Assembly: GCA_002877985.1 (NCBI GenBank)
Contig: PNIK01000004.1
Coordinates: 1 to 37,141 of the forward strand
Direction: 5' to 3'
Origin: Thermodesulfobacterium geofontis
GTDB lineage: Bacteria > Desulfobacterota > Thermodesulfobacteria > Thermodesulfobacteriales > Thermodesulfobacteriaceae
Length of the DNA: 37,141 nucleotides
The position numbers were made by a program, and so were the translations under genes. The notes under the pieces are model-generated. The model was not told where the DNA came from. It searched no databases and saw only the letters and a list, made by a program, of their open reading frames with translations. Positions 15,601 to 25,082 of the stretch are shown here, piece after piece. Positions within the stretch are counted from its first letter, which is position 1, and every line of letters starts with the position of its first letter.

Positions 15601-16542
15601 ATGACAGAAAAAGAGTGGCTTGAATATCTTAAAAAATATCTTGTAGAAAATTCTTTGTTATTAAGATCAAAAAGTGAAGACTGTGCAGTAATAAGATTAA
15701 GTAAAAATAAATATTTGCTTTTTACTACAGATGCTTTGGTAGAAAAAATCCATTTTCAATTTTCCTATACCTCATTTTTTGATTTAGGAGTAAAGCTTGC
15801 CACTTCAAATTTAAGTGATATAGCTGCTATGGGAGGAGATCCTAAATGGGCTCTCCTAACCTTAGGTTCTCCTAATCCTATCGATTCTTCTTGGATTGAT
15901 CCATTTATGGAGGGCCTTATTTTTACTCTAAAAAAATTCGGAGCCCTTTTAGTAGGAGGAGATACAGTAAAAAGTCCTTTTTTCTTTTTAAATCTGGCCC
16001 TTATAGGAGAAGCTAAAAATCCCATATTGAGAAAAGGGGCTAAACCAGGTGAATATATTTTTGTTTCAAGACCTCTTGGAGAAAGTTCAGCTTTTTTAAG
16101 ACTTATCAAGAATAGATCTTTAAAAGAAATTCCTGAATCTGTAAAATTAGCTCACCTAAGACCTGAACCGGAGATAATTTTGGGGAAAGAACTTTCTGAA
16201 AAGGGACTTGCTACTTCAATGATAGATATTTCAGATGGGCTTCTACTTGATCTTTGGAGAATATGTGAAGAAAATGAAACAGGTGCAGAAATTTGGGAAG
16301 AAAAAATCCCTGTAGGAAATTTTGCTACTTTAGAAGAAGCCTTATCTGGTGGAGAAGACTATGCCCTTTTATTCACAGTTAAAAAGGAAAATCTTAATAC
16401 CTTAGAGAGAGTAGCTAAAAAACTTAAAAAAACTTTTTTTAAAATCGGAAAAATAATAAAAGAAAAAAAGCTTTATTTAGTTAAAAAAAATATAAAAATA
16501 GAGATTAAACCTGAAGGATACAATCACTTTAAAGCTTCGTAA
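15601..16542 (+). CDS. thiL: Thiamine-monophosphate kinase
   Basis: ThiL phosphorylates thiamine monophosphate to thiamine diphosphate with ATP. The 313 residues show the AIR-synthase/PurM-like fold. Acidic Mg and nucleotide residues include D27 in SEDCAV, D44 in TTDALVE, D73 in SNLSDIAAMGG, VGGDT near 119-123, and SMIDISDGLLLDL near 204-216. The SGGEDYALLF signature near 257-266 is specific to ThiL. The start abuts the ndk stop. The 3' end overlaps the opposing kinase pseudogene by 19 bases. Confidence 0.95.
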   Translation: MTEKEWLEYLKKYLVENSLLLRSKSEDCAVIRLSKNKYLLFTTDALVEKIHFQFSYTSFFDLGVKLATSNLSDIAAMGGDPKWALLTLGSPNPIDSSWIDPFMEGLIFTLKKFGALLVGGDTVKSPFFFLNLALIGEAKNPILRKGAKPGEYIFVSRPLGESSAFLRLIKNRSLKEIPESVKLAHLRPEPEIILGKELSEKGLATSMIDISDGLLLDLWRICEENETGAEIWEEKIPVGNFATLEEALSGGEDYALLFTVKKENLNTLERVAKKLKKTFFKIGKIIKEKKLYLVKKNIKIEIKPEGYNHFKAS

Positions 16543-17413
16543 GTTTCTAAAAGTTGATAAACCCTTTCTTTGTCTTTCTTAAAAGCACCCAAATTTTCTA
16601 TCTTTAATGTAGCTATGGGTGCTGCAAATTTATCTGCAAATTCTACATCAAAAAACTTAAATCTTTTGTATATATAAGCAGCCATATAGGTATCTCCGCA
16701 TCAAGTTACATCAACTTCTCTTTCTGGAGGATAAGCAGAATTTTAAAAATTTTTTTCGAAAAAAATCAAAGATCCCTTTCTTCCCATTGTAATAATAACT
16801 TCTTTTATATTGTATTTAGCTAATTTTTTCCTGCTTTTTTTAAATTCTTTATTCCTGTTAATATTTTAGCTTCCCTTTCATTTGCTTTTAATATATCTAT
16901 GTAAGCAAGCCCTTCATCCTTTTCTTCCCAACAAATTTCTTCAATTTTGCCTTCTTTTACATTCCTTACCAATCCTTGAACATCTAAAGATAGGGTTGAT
17001 CTCTGAGAAAGGTATTTTACAACCTCCAAAGGTATATCCCCTTTTGTGAGAGGTCCGAGATGAAAAATCTTTGCAGAAATATCAGAAAGATCTTCAATAG
17101 TAAAGGGAGGAGCTAAACTTCTAACTCTTTGAATTCTATAACTTAAACTTTCTGGATAAATATTTTCAAAGATTGTAGTATTTTCACTATTTTTATAAAA
17201 GATTTGAATATCCTTTTTAACTAATTTATAATTTATTTAACAAAGATCTATCTTCCTTTTTTAATTTGGTAACTACAGCTACCTTTAAATTAGGATCCAA
17301 ATTTTTTAAAGTGAGAGAAAAATAATATACTACTCCTCCAGGTAGTTCTCTTCTTTTTTACCTATAATTACTATATCTTTTGTAATATGACCAACAACAC
17401 AAATATCAAACAC
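16524..17413 (-). pseudogene. Broken PfkB/ribokinase-family sugar kinase
   Basis: Minus-strand pieces in different frames together cover a full PfkB kinase of about 295 codons. From a GTG at 17413 comes FDICVVGHITKDIVIIG. A shift near 17345-17350 leads to ELPGGVVYYFSLTLKNL, then a stop and a shift near 17238-17243. The longest intact piece, about 16820-17235, contains IFHLGPLTKGDIPLEVV and DILKANEREAKILTG. A shift near 16820 gives IKEVIITMGRKGSLIFF, and another near 16745 gives PPEREVDVT, then TGA (16701-16703) in place of the Gly codon of the catalytic GCGD motif, then CGDTYMAAYIYKRF to the end. At least four frame changes and a nonsense codon in the active site rule out a working enzyme, unless the sequence itself is in error. 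The substrate of the ancestor is unknown. Confidence 0.85.
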
Positions 17414-17444
17414 AAATTAATAATAAATCAATTTTGCAAAATTG

Positions 17445-17481
17445 AAAGGGAGAAGGTAAAGCTTTATCCTTCTCCCTTTTT
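17445..17481. terminator. Strong intrinsic terminator, probably for hsp20
   Basis: A perfect 12-base stem, AAAGGGAGAAGG (17445-17456) with CCTTCTCCCTTT (17468-17479), encloses an 11-base region that contains AAAGCTTT. It lies 13 bases past the hsp20 stop. T runs occur on the plus-strand side (TTTTT) and more weakly on the minus strand, so it may work in both directions and insulate the kinase pseudogene. Confidence 0.85.
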
Positions 17482-17493
17482 ATTTAAACGATC

Positions 17494-17937
17494 TTATTTT
17501 TCAACATTAATTTTAATTACTTTTTTCTTTTCTTCTGGTTTCTTAGGTAATACTATCTTTAACACACCATTTTTATAGGTTGCTGATATTTTTTCCTCTT
17601 CTACTTCACAAGGTAGCTGAATTGATCTCATAAAACTTCCATAATATCTTTCCATTCTATAAAAGTTTTCTTTCTTTTCTTCCTCTTCTTTTTTCTTTTC
17701 ACCTTTAATTACTAATACATTATCAGATAAACTAATTTCTATATCTTCAGGATTTACACCAGGAACATCAACTTTTACTACTATTTCATTATCTGTTTCT
17801 GAAACATCAATTGCTGGTACCCATTCTATACCTTCAAATCTCTCAGTTAACCAACCTTTACCAAAAAATTCTTGCCATATACGATCCATTTCTCTTTTTA
17901 ATTCTTGTAATGGACGCCATAAAATTAAATCTGCCAT
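17494..17937 (-). CDS. Small heat shock protein, Hsp20/alpha-crystallin family
   Basis: This ATP-independent holdase binds unfolding proteins. It has 147 residues from the ATG at 17937, with AAAGGAGG eight bases upstream. An in-frame GTG at 17946 lies next to that site and is unlikely. The N-terminal arm (WRPLQELKREMDRIWQEFF) is followed by the alpha-crystallin domain from about 42 to 130. That domain includes VDVPGVNPEDIEIS and the conserved NGVLKIVLPK near its end. A Lys/Glu-rich loop lies in the middle. The gene diverges from clpB across a 153-base region and is followed by a strong terminator, so it is monocistronic. Confidence 0.94.
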   Translation of the reverse strand: MADLILWRPLQELKREMDRIWQEFFGKGWLTERFEGIEWVPAIDVSETDNEIVVKVDVPGVNPEDIEISLSDNVLVIKGEKKKEEEEKKENFYRMERYYGSFMRSIQLPCEVEEEKISATYKNGVLKIVLPKKPEEKKKVIKINVEK

Positions 17938-18007
17938 ATTTCTCACCTCCTTTTATGTTTTTTTATTTTTAGTTTATGTTTAAAATAAGCATGATTTATT
18001 ATTTTTC

Positions 18008-18035
18008 AAGTAGTTCAATTTATATATTGAAACTT
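18008..18035. promoter_or_regulatory. Inverted repeat between hsp20 and clpB
   Basis: TTCAAT (18014-18019) and ATTGAA (18026-18031) are perfect 6-base arms around TTATAT. The outer bases AAGT and ACTT extend the symmetry past a 2-base bulge. The site lies midway between the divergent hsp20 and clpB starts, and TTGAAA/CTTGAA boxes within it could serve as -35 elements in either direction. It could be an operator for a heat-shock regulator, but no protein can be named. It is not a CIRCE element. Confidence 0.4.
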
Positions 18036-18090
18036 AAACAATCGTAATTATTTTTAAATAAAAAATCTTTTGAATAGGAGGTTTCAGAAA

Positions 18091-20709
18091 ATGAAACTTG
18101 AAAAATTTACCTTTAAAGCTCAGGAAGCCTTACAAAGTGCTCAACGTTTAGCTGAGTCTTATAATCATCCACAACTTGAGCCAGAACATCTTTTAAAAAC
18201 TCTTGTTGAACAAGAAGGAGGAATAATCCCCACCATCCTTGACCGATTAGGAGTTAATTCAAAAATTATTTCCTCTGATTTGGATGAGATTTTAGAAAAA
18301 TTCCCCAAACTTACCTATGGGACCTATCAATTATATCTTTCTTTAAGTTTAAAGCAAATTCTTGATAAAGCTGAAAATTTGGCAAAGGAAATGAGGGATG
18401 AATATATTTCTACTGAACATCTATTTTTGAGTATTATTGATAGTCCAACAAGAGCTGGAGAAATTTTGAGAAAAAGAGGAATTACTTTCAGCAATGCTAA
18501 AGATGTAATTATGAAAATAAGAAAGGGACAAAGAATTACAGATCAAAATCCAGAAGAAAAGTATCAGGCTTTGGAAAAATTTGGTAGAGATCTTACAGCA
18601 CTTGCCAAGGCTGGGAAACTTGATCCTGTTATTGGAAGAGATGAAGAAATAAGAAGGGTTATGCATATTCTTTCCAGAAGAACCAAAAATAATCCTGTTC
18701 TTGTGGGAGAGCCAGGAGTTGGTAAAACAGCTATTGTAGAGGGACTTGCTCAAAGAATTGTTGCAGGAGATGTACCTGAAGTTCTAAAAGACAAAAGAAT
18801 TATTCAGTTAGATTTGGGAGCATTAATTGCTGGAACAAAATTTAGAGGAGAATTTGAAGAAAGACTAAAAGCTGTTTTGCGTGAAATTCAAGCAAGTGAA
18901 GGAGAAATCATTCTTTTTATAGATGAGATTCATACAATTGTTGGAGCAGGGGCTGCTGAAGGAGCAATGGATGCTGCTAATATGCTTAAACCTGCTCTTG
19001 CAAGGGGAGAATTAAGATGCATTGGTGCAACAACTATAGATGAATACAGAAAACACATAGAAAGAGATCCTGCGCTGGAAAGAAGATTTCAACCTGTTTA
19101 CGTGGATGAACCAACTCCAGAAGAGGCTATTGCCATTTTAAGAGGATTAAAAGAAAAATATGAAGTTCATCATGGAGTTAGAATTACCGATAATGCTATT
19201 ATCTCTGCAGTTATGCTTTCCCACAGATATATTACTGACAGATTTCTTCCTGACAAAGCTATAGATTTAATAGATGAAGCTGCTGCAAAACTTCGTATTG
19301 AAATAGATTCCATGCCTACAGAAATAGATGAAATAGAGAGAAAAATTAAACAGCTTGAGATTGAGAAAGTAGCTTTGGAAAAAGAAACTGATCCAAAAGC
19401 TAAAGAGAGATTGAATAAACTTCTTGAGCAATTAAACGAACTTAAGCAGAAAGCTGAATATTTAAAAGCTCGATGGTTGAAAGAAAAAGAGATTATTCAA
19501 AAAATTAGAAAATTAAAGGAAAAAATTGATCAGCTTAAAATTGAGGCTCAACAGGCTGAAAGACAGGGCGATTTAAATAGGGTTGCTGAAATCATATATG
19601 GAATTATTCCACAACTTCAAAAAGAATTAGAAGAAGAAAATAAAAAATTAGAAGAACTACAAAGAGAACATAAATTTTTAAAAGAGGAAGTAGATGCTGA
19701 AGACATAGCTGAAATTGTTTCTAAATGGACAGGAATTCCTGTAAGCAGACTCCTTGAAAGCGAAAGAGAAAAACTTTTAAGAATAGAAGAAAGAATAAAG
19801 GAAAGGGTGGTTGGTCAAGATCATGCTATTTCTGCAATAGCAAATGCCTTAAGGAGAGCAAGAGCAGGTTTAAAGGATCCAAGAAGACCCATCGGTTCAT
19901 TCCTTTTTATTGGTCCTACAGGTGTAGGAAAAACAGAACTTGCAAAGGCATTGGCAGAATTTATGTTTGATACAGAAGATGCTATGATAAGAATTGATAT
20001 GACAGAATACATGGAAAAACATTCAGTTTCAAGATTAATCGGTGCACCTCCTGGATATGTAGGGTATGAAGAAGGGGGACAACTCACTGAAGCAGTTAGA
20101 AGAAAACCTTACTCTGTAATCTTATTTGATGAGATTGAGAAAGCTCATCCTGATGTCTTTAATATTCTTCTACAAATTCTTGATGATGGAAGACTAACAG
20201 ATGGAAAAGGAAGAACTGTCAATTTTAGAAATACTATTATAATTATGACTTCTAATATAGGTGGATTTTATTTCCAAGATTTATCTCTTACCCGTAAAGA
20301 AATAGAAAGCAGAATTTTTGAACTTCTAAAGACTACCTTTAGACCAGAATTTTTAAACCGCATTGATGAAATAATAATCTTTAATAATTTGACAAGAGAA
20401 GATATAATTAAAATTGTAGATATTCAAATTAAATACCTTAATGAGAGACTTGCTGAAAAGGGAATGTTTTTAGAATTAACTGATAAAGCTAAGGAACTTC
20501 TTGCAACCTATGGATATGATCCTCTTTTTGGAGCAAGACCTCTCAAGAGAACTATACAAAAATATATTGAAAACGCTTTAGCTTTAAAGATTTTAGAAGG
20601 AGCTTTTTCTGAAGGAGATAAAATAATAGTTGATGTAAATTCTGCTGGAGAATTTGAATTCAGAAAAGCTGAAGAAGTAGAAGAATTAAAGAAGATTGCC
20701 CTTCATTAA
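18091..20709 (+). CDS. clpB: ClpB disaggregase (Hsp100)
   Basis: ClpB is a hexameric AAA+ chaperone that works with the DnaK system to dissolve protein aggregates. The 872 residues start at the ATG at 18091, with AGGAGG nine bases upstream. A TTG at 18070 is in frame but overlaps that site. The Clp N domain (1-150) is followed by AAA-1 with Walker A GEPGVGKT at 206-213. The coiled-coil middle domain, about 400-525, marks ClpB rather than ClpA or ClpC. AAA-2 has GPTGVGKT at 608-615, and a D2 small domain follows. No ClpP-binding loop was recognised. The stop overlaps the fmt ATG (TAATG). Confidence 0.97.
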   Translation: MKLEKFTFKAQEALQSAQRLAESYNHPQLEPEHLLKTLVEQEGGIIPTILDRLGVNSKIISSDLDEILEKFPKLTYGTYQLYLSLSLKQILDKAENLAKEMRDEYISTEHLFLSIIDSPTRAGEILRKRGITFSNAKDVIMKIRKGQRITDQNPEEKYQALEKFGRDLTALAKAGKLDPVIGRDEEIRRVMHILSRRTKNNPVLVGEPGVGKTAIVEGLAQRIVAGDVPEVLKDKRIIQLDLGALIAGTKFRGEFEERLKAVLREIQASEGEIILFIDEIHTIVGAGAAEGAMDAANMLKPALARGELRCIGATTIDEYRKHIERDPALERRFQPVYVDEPTPEEAIAILRGLKEKYEVHHGVRITDNAIISAVMLSHRYITDRFLPDKAIDLIDEAAAKLRIEIDSMPTEIDEIERKIKQLEIEKVALEKETDPKAKERLNKLLEQLNELKQKAEYLKARWLKEKEIIQKIRKLKEKIDQLKIEAQQAERQGDLNRVAEIIYGIIPQLQKELEEENKKLEELQREHKFLKEEVDAEDIAEIVSKWTGIPVSRLLESEREKLLRIEERIKERVVGQDHAISAIANALRRARAGLKDPRRPIGSFLFIGPTGVGKTELAKALAEFMFDTEDAMIRIDMTEYMEKHSVSRLIGAPPGYVGYEEGGQLTEAVRRKPYSVILFDEIEKAHPDVFNILLQILDDGRLTDGKGRTVNFRNTIIIMTSNIGGFYFQDLSLTRKEIESRIFELLKTTFRPEFLNRIDEIIIFNNLTREDIIKIVDIQIKYLNERLAEKGMFLELTDKAKELLATYGYDPLFGARPLKRTIQKYIENALALKILEGAFSEGDKIIVDVNSAGEFEFRKAEEVEELKKIALH

Positions 20710-21644
20710 TGAAAAAATATAAAATAGTTTTTTTCGGGAGTCCTGAATTTGCCATACCTTCTTTAGAAGCACTCTATGAAAATGAAGATTTGAAAGCTGT
20801 TGTTACTCAATCTGATAAACCAAAGGGAAGGGGTTTAAAACCCTCTCCTTCTCCTGTTAAAGCCTGGGCTTTATCAAAGGGCTTAAAAGTATTAGAACCT
20901 TTAAAACTAAAAGATCCTCAATTTATTGAAACTATAAAAAGTTTTTCTCCAGATCTTATTGTCGTTTGTGCCTACGGTAAAATAATTCCTAAGGAACTTT
21001 TAGAAATTCCTAAATTTGGTTGCTGGAATATCCATGCCTCTCTTCTACCAAAGTATAGAGGTGCTTCACCCATTAATTGGGTAATTTTAGAAGGAGAAAA
21101 GGAAACAGGTGTAACTATTATGCTTATGGATGAAGGACTTGATACAGGACCTATTCTTTTACAGAAAAAAATTGAGATTTCTGAAAAAGATACAGCTATA
21201 ACCCTCTCTCAAAAATTGGCTCAACTGGGAAAAGAAGCTATTCTTGAAGCAATAGAACTTCACAAAAAAGGACAATTAAAGCCAGTTGATCAGCCAGAAG
21301 AAGGAATTTCTTGGACTCCTATTTTAAAAAAAGAAGATGGTTTCTTTACCTTTGAAGAACCAGCTAAAATAATAGAAAGAAAAGTAAGAGCCTTTTTACC
21401 TTGGCCTACTGCTTATACTTATTATAAAAATAAACTTTTAAAAATCTTTTCAGCAAAAACCGTATCTTTTCATCATAATGAAAAACCTGGAACTATTTTA
21501 GATATTAGCAAAGAGGGGATACTTGTTGCTACATCAGAAGATGCAATTTTGCTAAAGGAAGTTCAATTAGAAGGTAAGAAAAAAATTTCTGCTTACGAAT
21601 TTGCTTGCGGTCAAAGATTTAAAAAAGGTGATCTTTTGGAGTAA
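20709..21644 (+). CDS. fmt: Methionyl-tRNA formyltransferase
   Basis: Fmt formylates initiator Met-tRNA using 10-formyl-tetrahydrofolate. The 311 residues have an N-terminal catalytic domain with active-site N107, H109 and D145 in NIHASLLPKYRGASP and MDEGLDTGPIL. The C-terminal beta-barrel tRNA-binding domain follows from about 205. It is translationally coupled to clpB by a TAATG overlap. This is an unusual partner, since fmt often sits with def. The last 26 bases overlap the end of the opposing secDF gene. Confidence 0.96.
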   Translation: MKKYKIVFFGSPEFAIPSLEALYENEDLKAVVTQSDKPKGRGLKPSPSPVKAWALSKGLKVLEPLKLKDPQFIETIKSFSPDLIVVCAYGKIIPKELLEIPKFGCWNIHASLLPKYRGASPINWVILEGEKETGVTIMLMDEGLDTGPILLQKKIEISEKDTAITLSQKLAQLGKEAILEAIELHKKGQLKPVDQPEEGISWTPILKKEDGFFTFEEPAKIIERKVRAFLPWPTAYTYYKNKLLKIFSAKTVSFHHNEKPGTILDISKEGILVATSEDAILLKEVQLEGKKKISAYEFACGQRFKKGDLLE

Positions 21645-24216
21645 GTCCAGGTATTTTTCCTCTGTGTAAAATTTTTAAAATGGGAGAGGCAATAAATATG
21701 GAACTATAAGTTCCTACAATAAATCCTATAGTTAAAGCAAAAGCAAAATCTCTAATTACAATTCCTCCAAAAAGAAGAAGGCTTAATGAACCAAAAAGAG
21801 TCGTAATAGTAGTAATAATAGTTCTTGCAAGCACTTCATTTATACTCATATTTATCAATTCATCAAAGTTCTTAAATTTTTTACTCAAAACATTTTCTCT
21901 TATTCTATCAAAAATAACCACTGTATCAGTTAAGGAGTAACCAGCAAGAGTTAGTAATGCAGTAATAAAAAGAAGATTTATTTCTTTTCCCAAAAGATAA
22001 AAAATTGCCAGAGTTATTAAAACGTCATGAAATGTAGCTACACCAGCAGCTAATCCAAAATTAAAATTAAATCTGAAGGTAAGATAAAAAATAATTCCTA
22101 TTACAGCACCTAAAATAGCAAATGTAGCTTTCTTTTTTAATTCTTTACTTATAGTGGCTCCTATTTCTTCTTTAGCCAATAAACTTAATTTGTATTCTGG
22201 ACAACGGTTTTCAAGGGCTGTTAAAATCTTATTTACTTCTTCAGTAAGCGATTCTTTGGAACTTTTCAATTTTAAAAGTATCATATTTTCACCCTTAACA
22301 TCCTGAATAACAAAATCTTTTAAACCTTCTTGAGAAAGTGCTTTTCTTATCTTATCAAGAGAGGGGGGTATTTCACTTTTTAAATAAAGAAGAGTTCCTC
22401 CTGTAAAATCTATACCAAGATTGGCCTTCCCTCTGAAAGCCTGGATAAATGCCAATATACCAATTATACACAAAATAAGAGAAATCACTGCAAAAATTTT
22501 TTTGTATTTCATATAATCAAATTTGGGATTTCTTATAATTTCAAAAAATTTAATTTTAAATTCCCTTCCTTTCTCGTATAAATATTCATAAAATATCTTG
22601 GTTGCAAAAATGGCTGTAAATAAATTTACAATTATAGAAACAGAAAGGGTTACTGCAAAACCTTTGATTGGTCCTGTTCCAAAGGTAAAAAGAATTAAAG
22701 AAGTTATTAAGACTGTAATGTGGGCATCAAAAATAGTCCAGAAGGCTCTTGAATATCCTTGAAAAATAGACGAATAGGTACTTCTTCCCAATTTCAATTC
22801 CTCTCTAATTCTTTCAAAAATTAAAACATTGGAATCAACTCCCATTCCAACGCTCAGGATGATCCCAGCAATTCCAGGAAGGGTTAAGGTTGCTTGAAAG
22901 GCTGATAAAATAGCTAAAAGAAAATAAACGTTTAAAATTAGTGCCAAAACTGCTATTACTCCAGATATCCTGTAATAAATGGAGGTAAAGATAATTACGA
23001 TTAATGCTCCTATTAATCCTGCTACAATTCCTTTTTGGATAGAATCCTTTCCCAGTGAAGGTCCGATAGTAATATTTTGCAAAATTTTAACTGGTGCAGG
23101 CAAAGCCCCTGCTCTTAAAACAAGAGCAAGGTCTGATGCTTCTTCCATAGTAAAACCACCTGTAATCTGAGCATTCCCACCTGAAATTTTTTCTCTAATA
23201 ACAGGGGCAGATCTTACTACCTCATCAAGAACAATTGCAAGTCTTTTCCCCACATTTTCTCCAGTAATCTGCTCAAAAATTTTTGCTCCTCTTGAATCAA
23301 ATTGAAGCCATACATATGGTTCGTTAAATTGAGGATCTATTCTAACTTGAGCATTTTTAAGATAGGTACCTGTAAGAATGGCTTCTTTTTTAAGAATAAT
23401 CGGTTTTTTTATTATTTTCCCTGTGATTCTGTCTTTTTCTATCCAAAAATAAAATTCCGAATCTATAGGAATATAAGGTCTGATAAGTTTTCTCCACTCT
23501 TCCAAGGGTGCATCAAAGGAAAGATTTTTTTCTCTTGCCAAAGAATTAACAAGAGCATTTAAATCTAATTTTTGCATGGTTTCTTCATCTACTAATTTAA
23601 ATTCTAACTGGGCTGTTTGCCCAACCACATTTATCGCTCTTTGAGGATCTTTTAAACCTGGCAGCTGAATTACTATTTTATCAGTTCCCTGTTTAGTGAT
23701 AATAGGTTCTGCTACTCCAAACTGATCAATTCTGTTTCTTATTACCTCAAGAACCTGATCTAAGATATGCTCCTTTATATAAGAAACCTTCTCCTGAGAT
23801 AAACTAACTTCTACAATATAGGTATTTCCTTCCTTTCCTTCTTTAAGTATTTGCAATTCTTTAAAGCCTTTCATTATGTCGTCTTTGAATACTTTTAAGT
23901 CTTCCTCTTTATAAAACTTGAAAGTTGCCTTTTTTTTGTCAGGAAGGGATTCAAAATTAATAGATGCTCTTACCAGCTGAGTCTTGATATCCTGTAAATA
24001 ATTATCAAATTGATTTTCTAAAGCCTTTTCCAAGTCCGGTTGCAAAACTAAATGAACACCACCTTTCAAATCAAGTCCAAGTTTTAGCTCGCCTCTGTAA
24101 ACATATTTTTTAAACCACGGAGGAAGATCTTTTATAAAAGTAGGCAAGATTAAAAAAAGGGAAAATAATATTAGAAAAATTAAAAGTCCTATTTTAAATT
24201 TTAATTTCAGTGACAA
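21619..24216 (-). CDS. secDF: SecD-SecF fusion, protein export membrane subunit
   Basis: SecDF uses the proton gradient to pull translocating proteins out of the SecYEG channel. This single 865-residue protein joins both subunits. The SecD half has helix 1 near 8-28, the P1 start GELKLGLDLKGG (about 42-53), a periplasmic domain, and five helices from about 390. The SecF half begins near 565 and has its own NLGIDFTGGTLL motif near 598-609 and six helices. Charged transmembrane motifs GVDSNVLIFERIRE and TDTVVIFDRIRE are present in the two halves. The start is TTG at 24216, with AGGAGG eight bases upstream, a good case for a non-ATG start. SecD and SecF are separate in many bacteria. It is the last gene of the degT-led operon. 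Confidence 0.96.
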   Translation of the reverse strand: MSLKLKFKIGLLIFLILFSLFLILPTFIKDLPPWFKKYVYRGELKLGLDLKGGVHLVLQPDLEKALENQFDNYLQDIKTQLVRASINFESLPDKKKATFKFYKEEDLKVFKDDIMKGFKELQILKEGKEGNTYIVEVSLSQEKVSYIKEHILDQVLEVIRNRIDQFGVAEPIITKQGTDKIVIQLPGLKDPQRAINVVGQTAQLEFKLVDEETMQKLDLNALVNSLAREKNLSFDAPLEEWRKLIRPYIPIDSEFYFWIEKDRITGKIIKKPIILKKEAILTGTYLKNAQVRIDPQFNEPYVWLQFDSRGAKIFEQITGENVGKRLAIVLDEVVRSAPVIREKISGGNAQITGGFTMEEASDLALVLRAGALPAPVKILQNITIGPSLGKDSIQKGIVAGLIGALIVIIFTSIYYRISGVIAVLALILNVYFLLAILSAFQATLTLPGIAGIILSVGMGVDSNVLIFERIREELKLGRSTYSSIFQGYSRAFWTIFDAHITVLITSLILFTFGTGPIKGFAVTLSVSIIVNLFTAIFATKIFYEYLYEKGREFKIKFFEIIRNPKFDYMKYKKIFAVISLILCIIGILAFIQAFRGKANLGIDFTGGTLLYLKSEIPPSLDKIRKALSQEGLKDFVIQDVKGENMILLKLKSSKESLTEEVNKILTALENRCPEYKLSLLAKEEIGATISKELKKKATFAILGAVIGIIFYLTFRFNFNFGLAAGVATFHDVLITLAIFYLLGKEINLLFITALLTLAGYSLTDTVVIFDRIRENVLSKKFKNFDELINMSINEVLARTIITTITTLFGSLSLLLFGGIVIRDFAFALTIGFIVGTYSSIFIASPILKILHRGKIPGLTPKDHLF

Positions 24217-24234
24217 GGCTCAAACCTCCTAATC

Positions 24235-25068
24235 TTAATTACATTCCAGTGCCAATTCAATATTTTTCAAATTATATTTTAAAAGTTCTGTATAGCTTCC
24301 TGGTATATAATAGGTCCCACCAGACCAGAGTTTAATTACCTTTATACCTTCCTTTTCAAAAAATTTTTTATACCTTTCAAATTCCGGATCTGTTAAGAAT
24401 ACAATTTTCCTTTTTCGCAATTTAAGTCTTTCTATCATTTCTGATACAGTTTTTATACTTGCCTCCCCTTCTTTATGGTAACCTTTAAGAAGAGTTATCT
24501 CCTTTATTCCTGAATTCTTAAGAAGGTAACCAAAAACAGGATGCCCCAAAATATAAATTTCTTTATATTTACAAAATCTAAGCCTCTGATAATTTTTTTG
24601 AATGTTTTCTATGGATTTCAAAAATAAAAAAGCTCTCGTCCTATAAAGTTCTTTTTTTGAAGGGTCTTTTTTACTTATATATTCTGAAAGTTCCTTAGCT
24701 AAAATTTTTACTCTTTCCAAATCAAACCAAAGATGGGGATCTAAAAATTTTGTCTCTCCTCTTGCAAGACTAATAGTTTCTTTATTTTTTCTTAATTCAT
24801 ATACTCTTTTAGCCCAAGCTTCACTTCCTACAATTATAACCAAATCTGCAGTTTTAATTTTCTGCCACTGATATAAGGTGGGTTCATAAAAATGAAAATC
24901 CTCTTTTTCACTCTGAAGCTGATAAATTTTATGACCACTTATTATTTCTTTTACAATTTTTTCTAAAGCTTGATTTGAGACCACAATTTCAAGGGCGTAA
25001 AGATGAGATTTAAAAAAAAGAATTAACCCAAAAATTATAAATATCCAAAAAAACTTGATTTTTTTCAT
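24235..25068 (-). CDS. ZnuA/TroA-like metal-binding periplasmic protein
   Basis: This 277-residue exported protein resembles the zinc or manganese substrate-binding components of ABC importers. The signal peptide lies at about 1-25. The expected ligand positions are visible: a His in DFHFYEPT (58-65), a second in DPHLWFD near 109-115, a third in LGHPVFGYL near 174-182, and an acidic pair in DPEFER near 227-232. The TroA long-helix and GYH segments fit the family. No permease or ATPase gene is adjacent, which is unusual, so partners must lie elsewhere or the protein acts alone. It lies 14 bases after the transglycosylase gene and 18 bases before secDF in one operon. Confidence 0.82.
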   Translation of the reverse strand: MKKIKFFWIFIIFGLILFFKSHLYALEIVVSNQALEKIVKEIISGHKIYQLQSEKEDFHFYEPTLYQWQKIKTADLVIIVGSEAWAKRVYELRKNKETISLARGETKFLDPHLWFDLERVKILAKELSEYISKKDPSKKELYRTRAFLFLKSIENIQKNYQRLRFCKYKEIYILGHPVFGYLLKNSGIKEITLLKGYHKEGEASIKTVSEMIERLKLRKRKIVFLTDPEFERYKKFFEKEGIKVIKLWSGGTYYIPGSYTELLKYNLKNIELALECN

Positions 25069-25082
25069 AGCTTTTTAATATT

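Noticed and set aside
15765-16109. 114-codon open frame on the minus strand
   Set aside because: Antisense shadow of thiL.
16701-16703. TGA in the GCGD motif as a selenocysteine codon, given yedF in the same window
   Set aside because: The position is a conserved Gly, not a Cys, the gene has at least four other frame changes, and no SECIS-like hairpin was seen just after the TGA.
16820-17029. A small 69-codon minus-strand gene
   Set aside because: It is only the open central fragment of the broken PfkB kinase.
18070-18090. TTG start for clpB
   Set aside because: It contains the ribosome binding site used by the ATG at 18091.
17938-18090. CIRCE element controlling hsp20 and clpB
   Set aside because: No TTAGCACTC-N9-GAGTGCTAA-like sequence is present; only a different, shorter inverted repeat was found.
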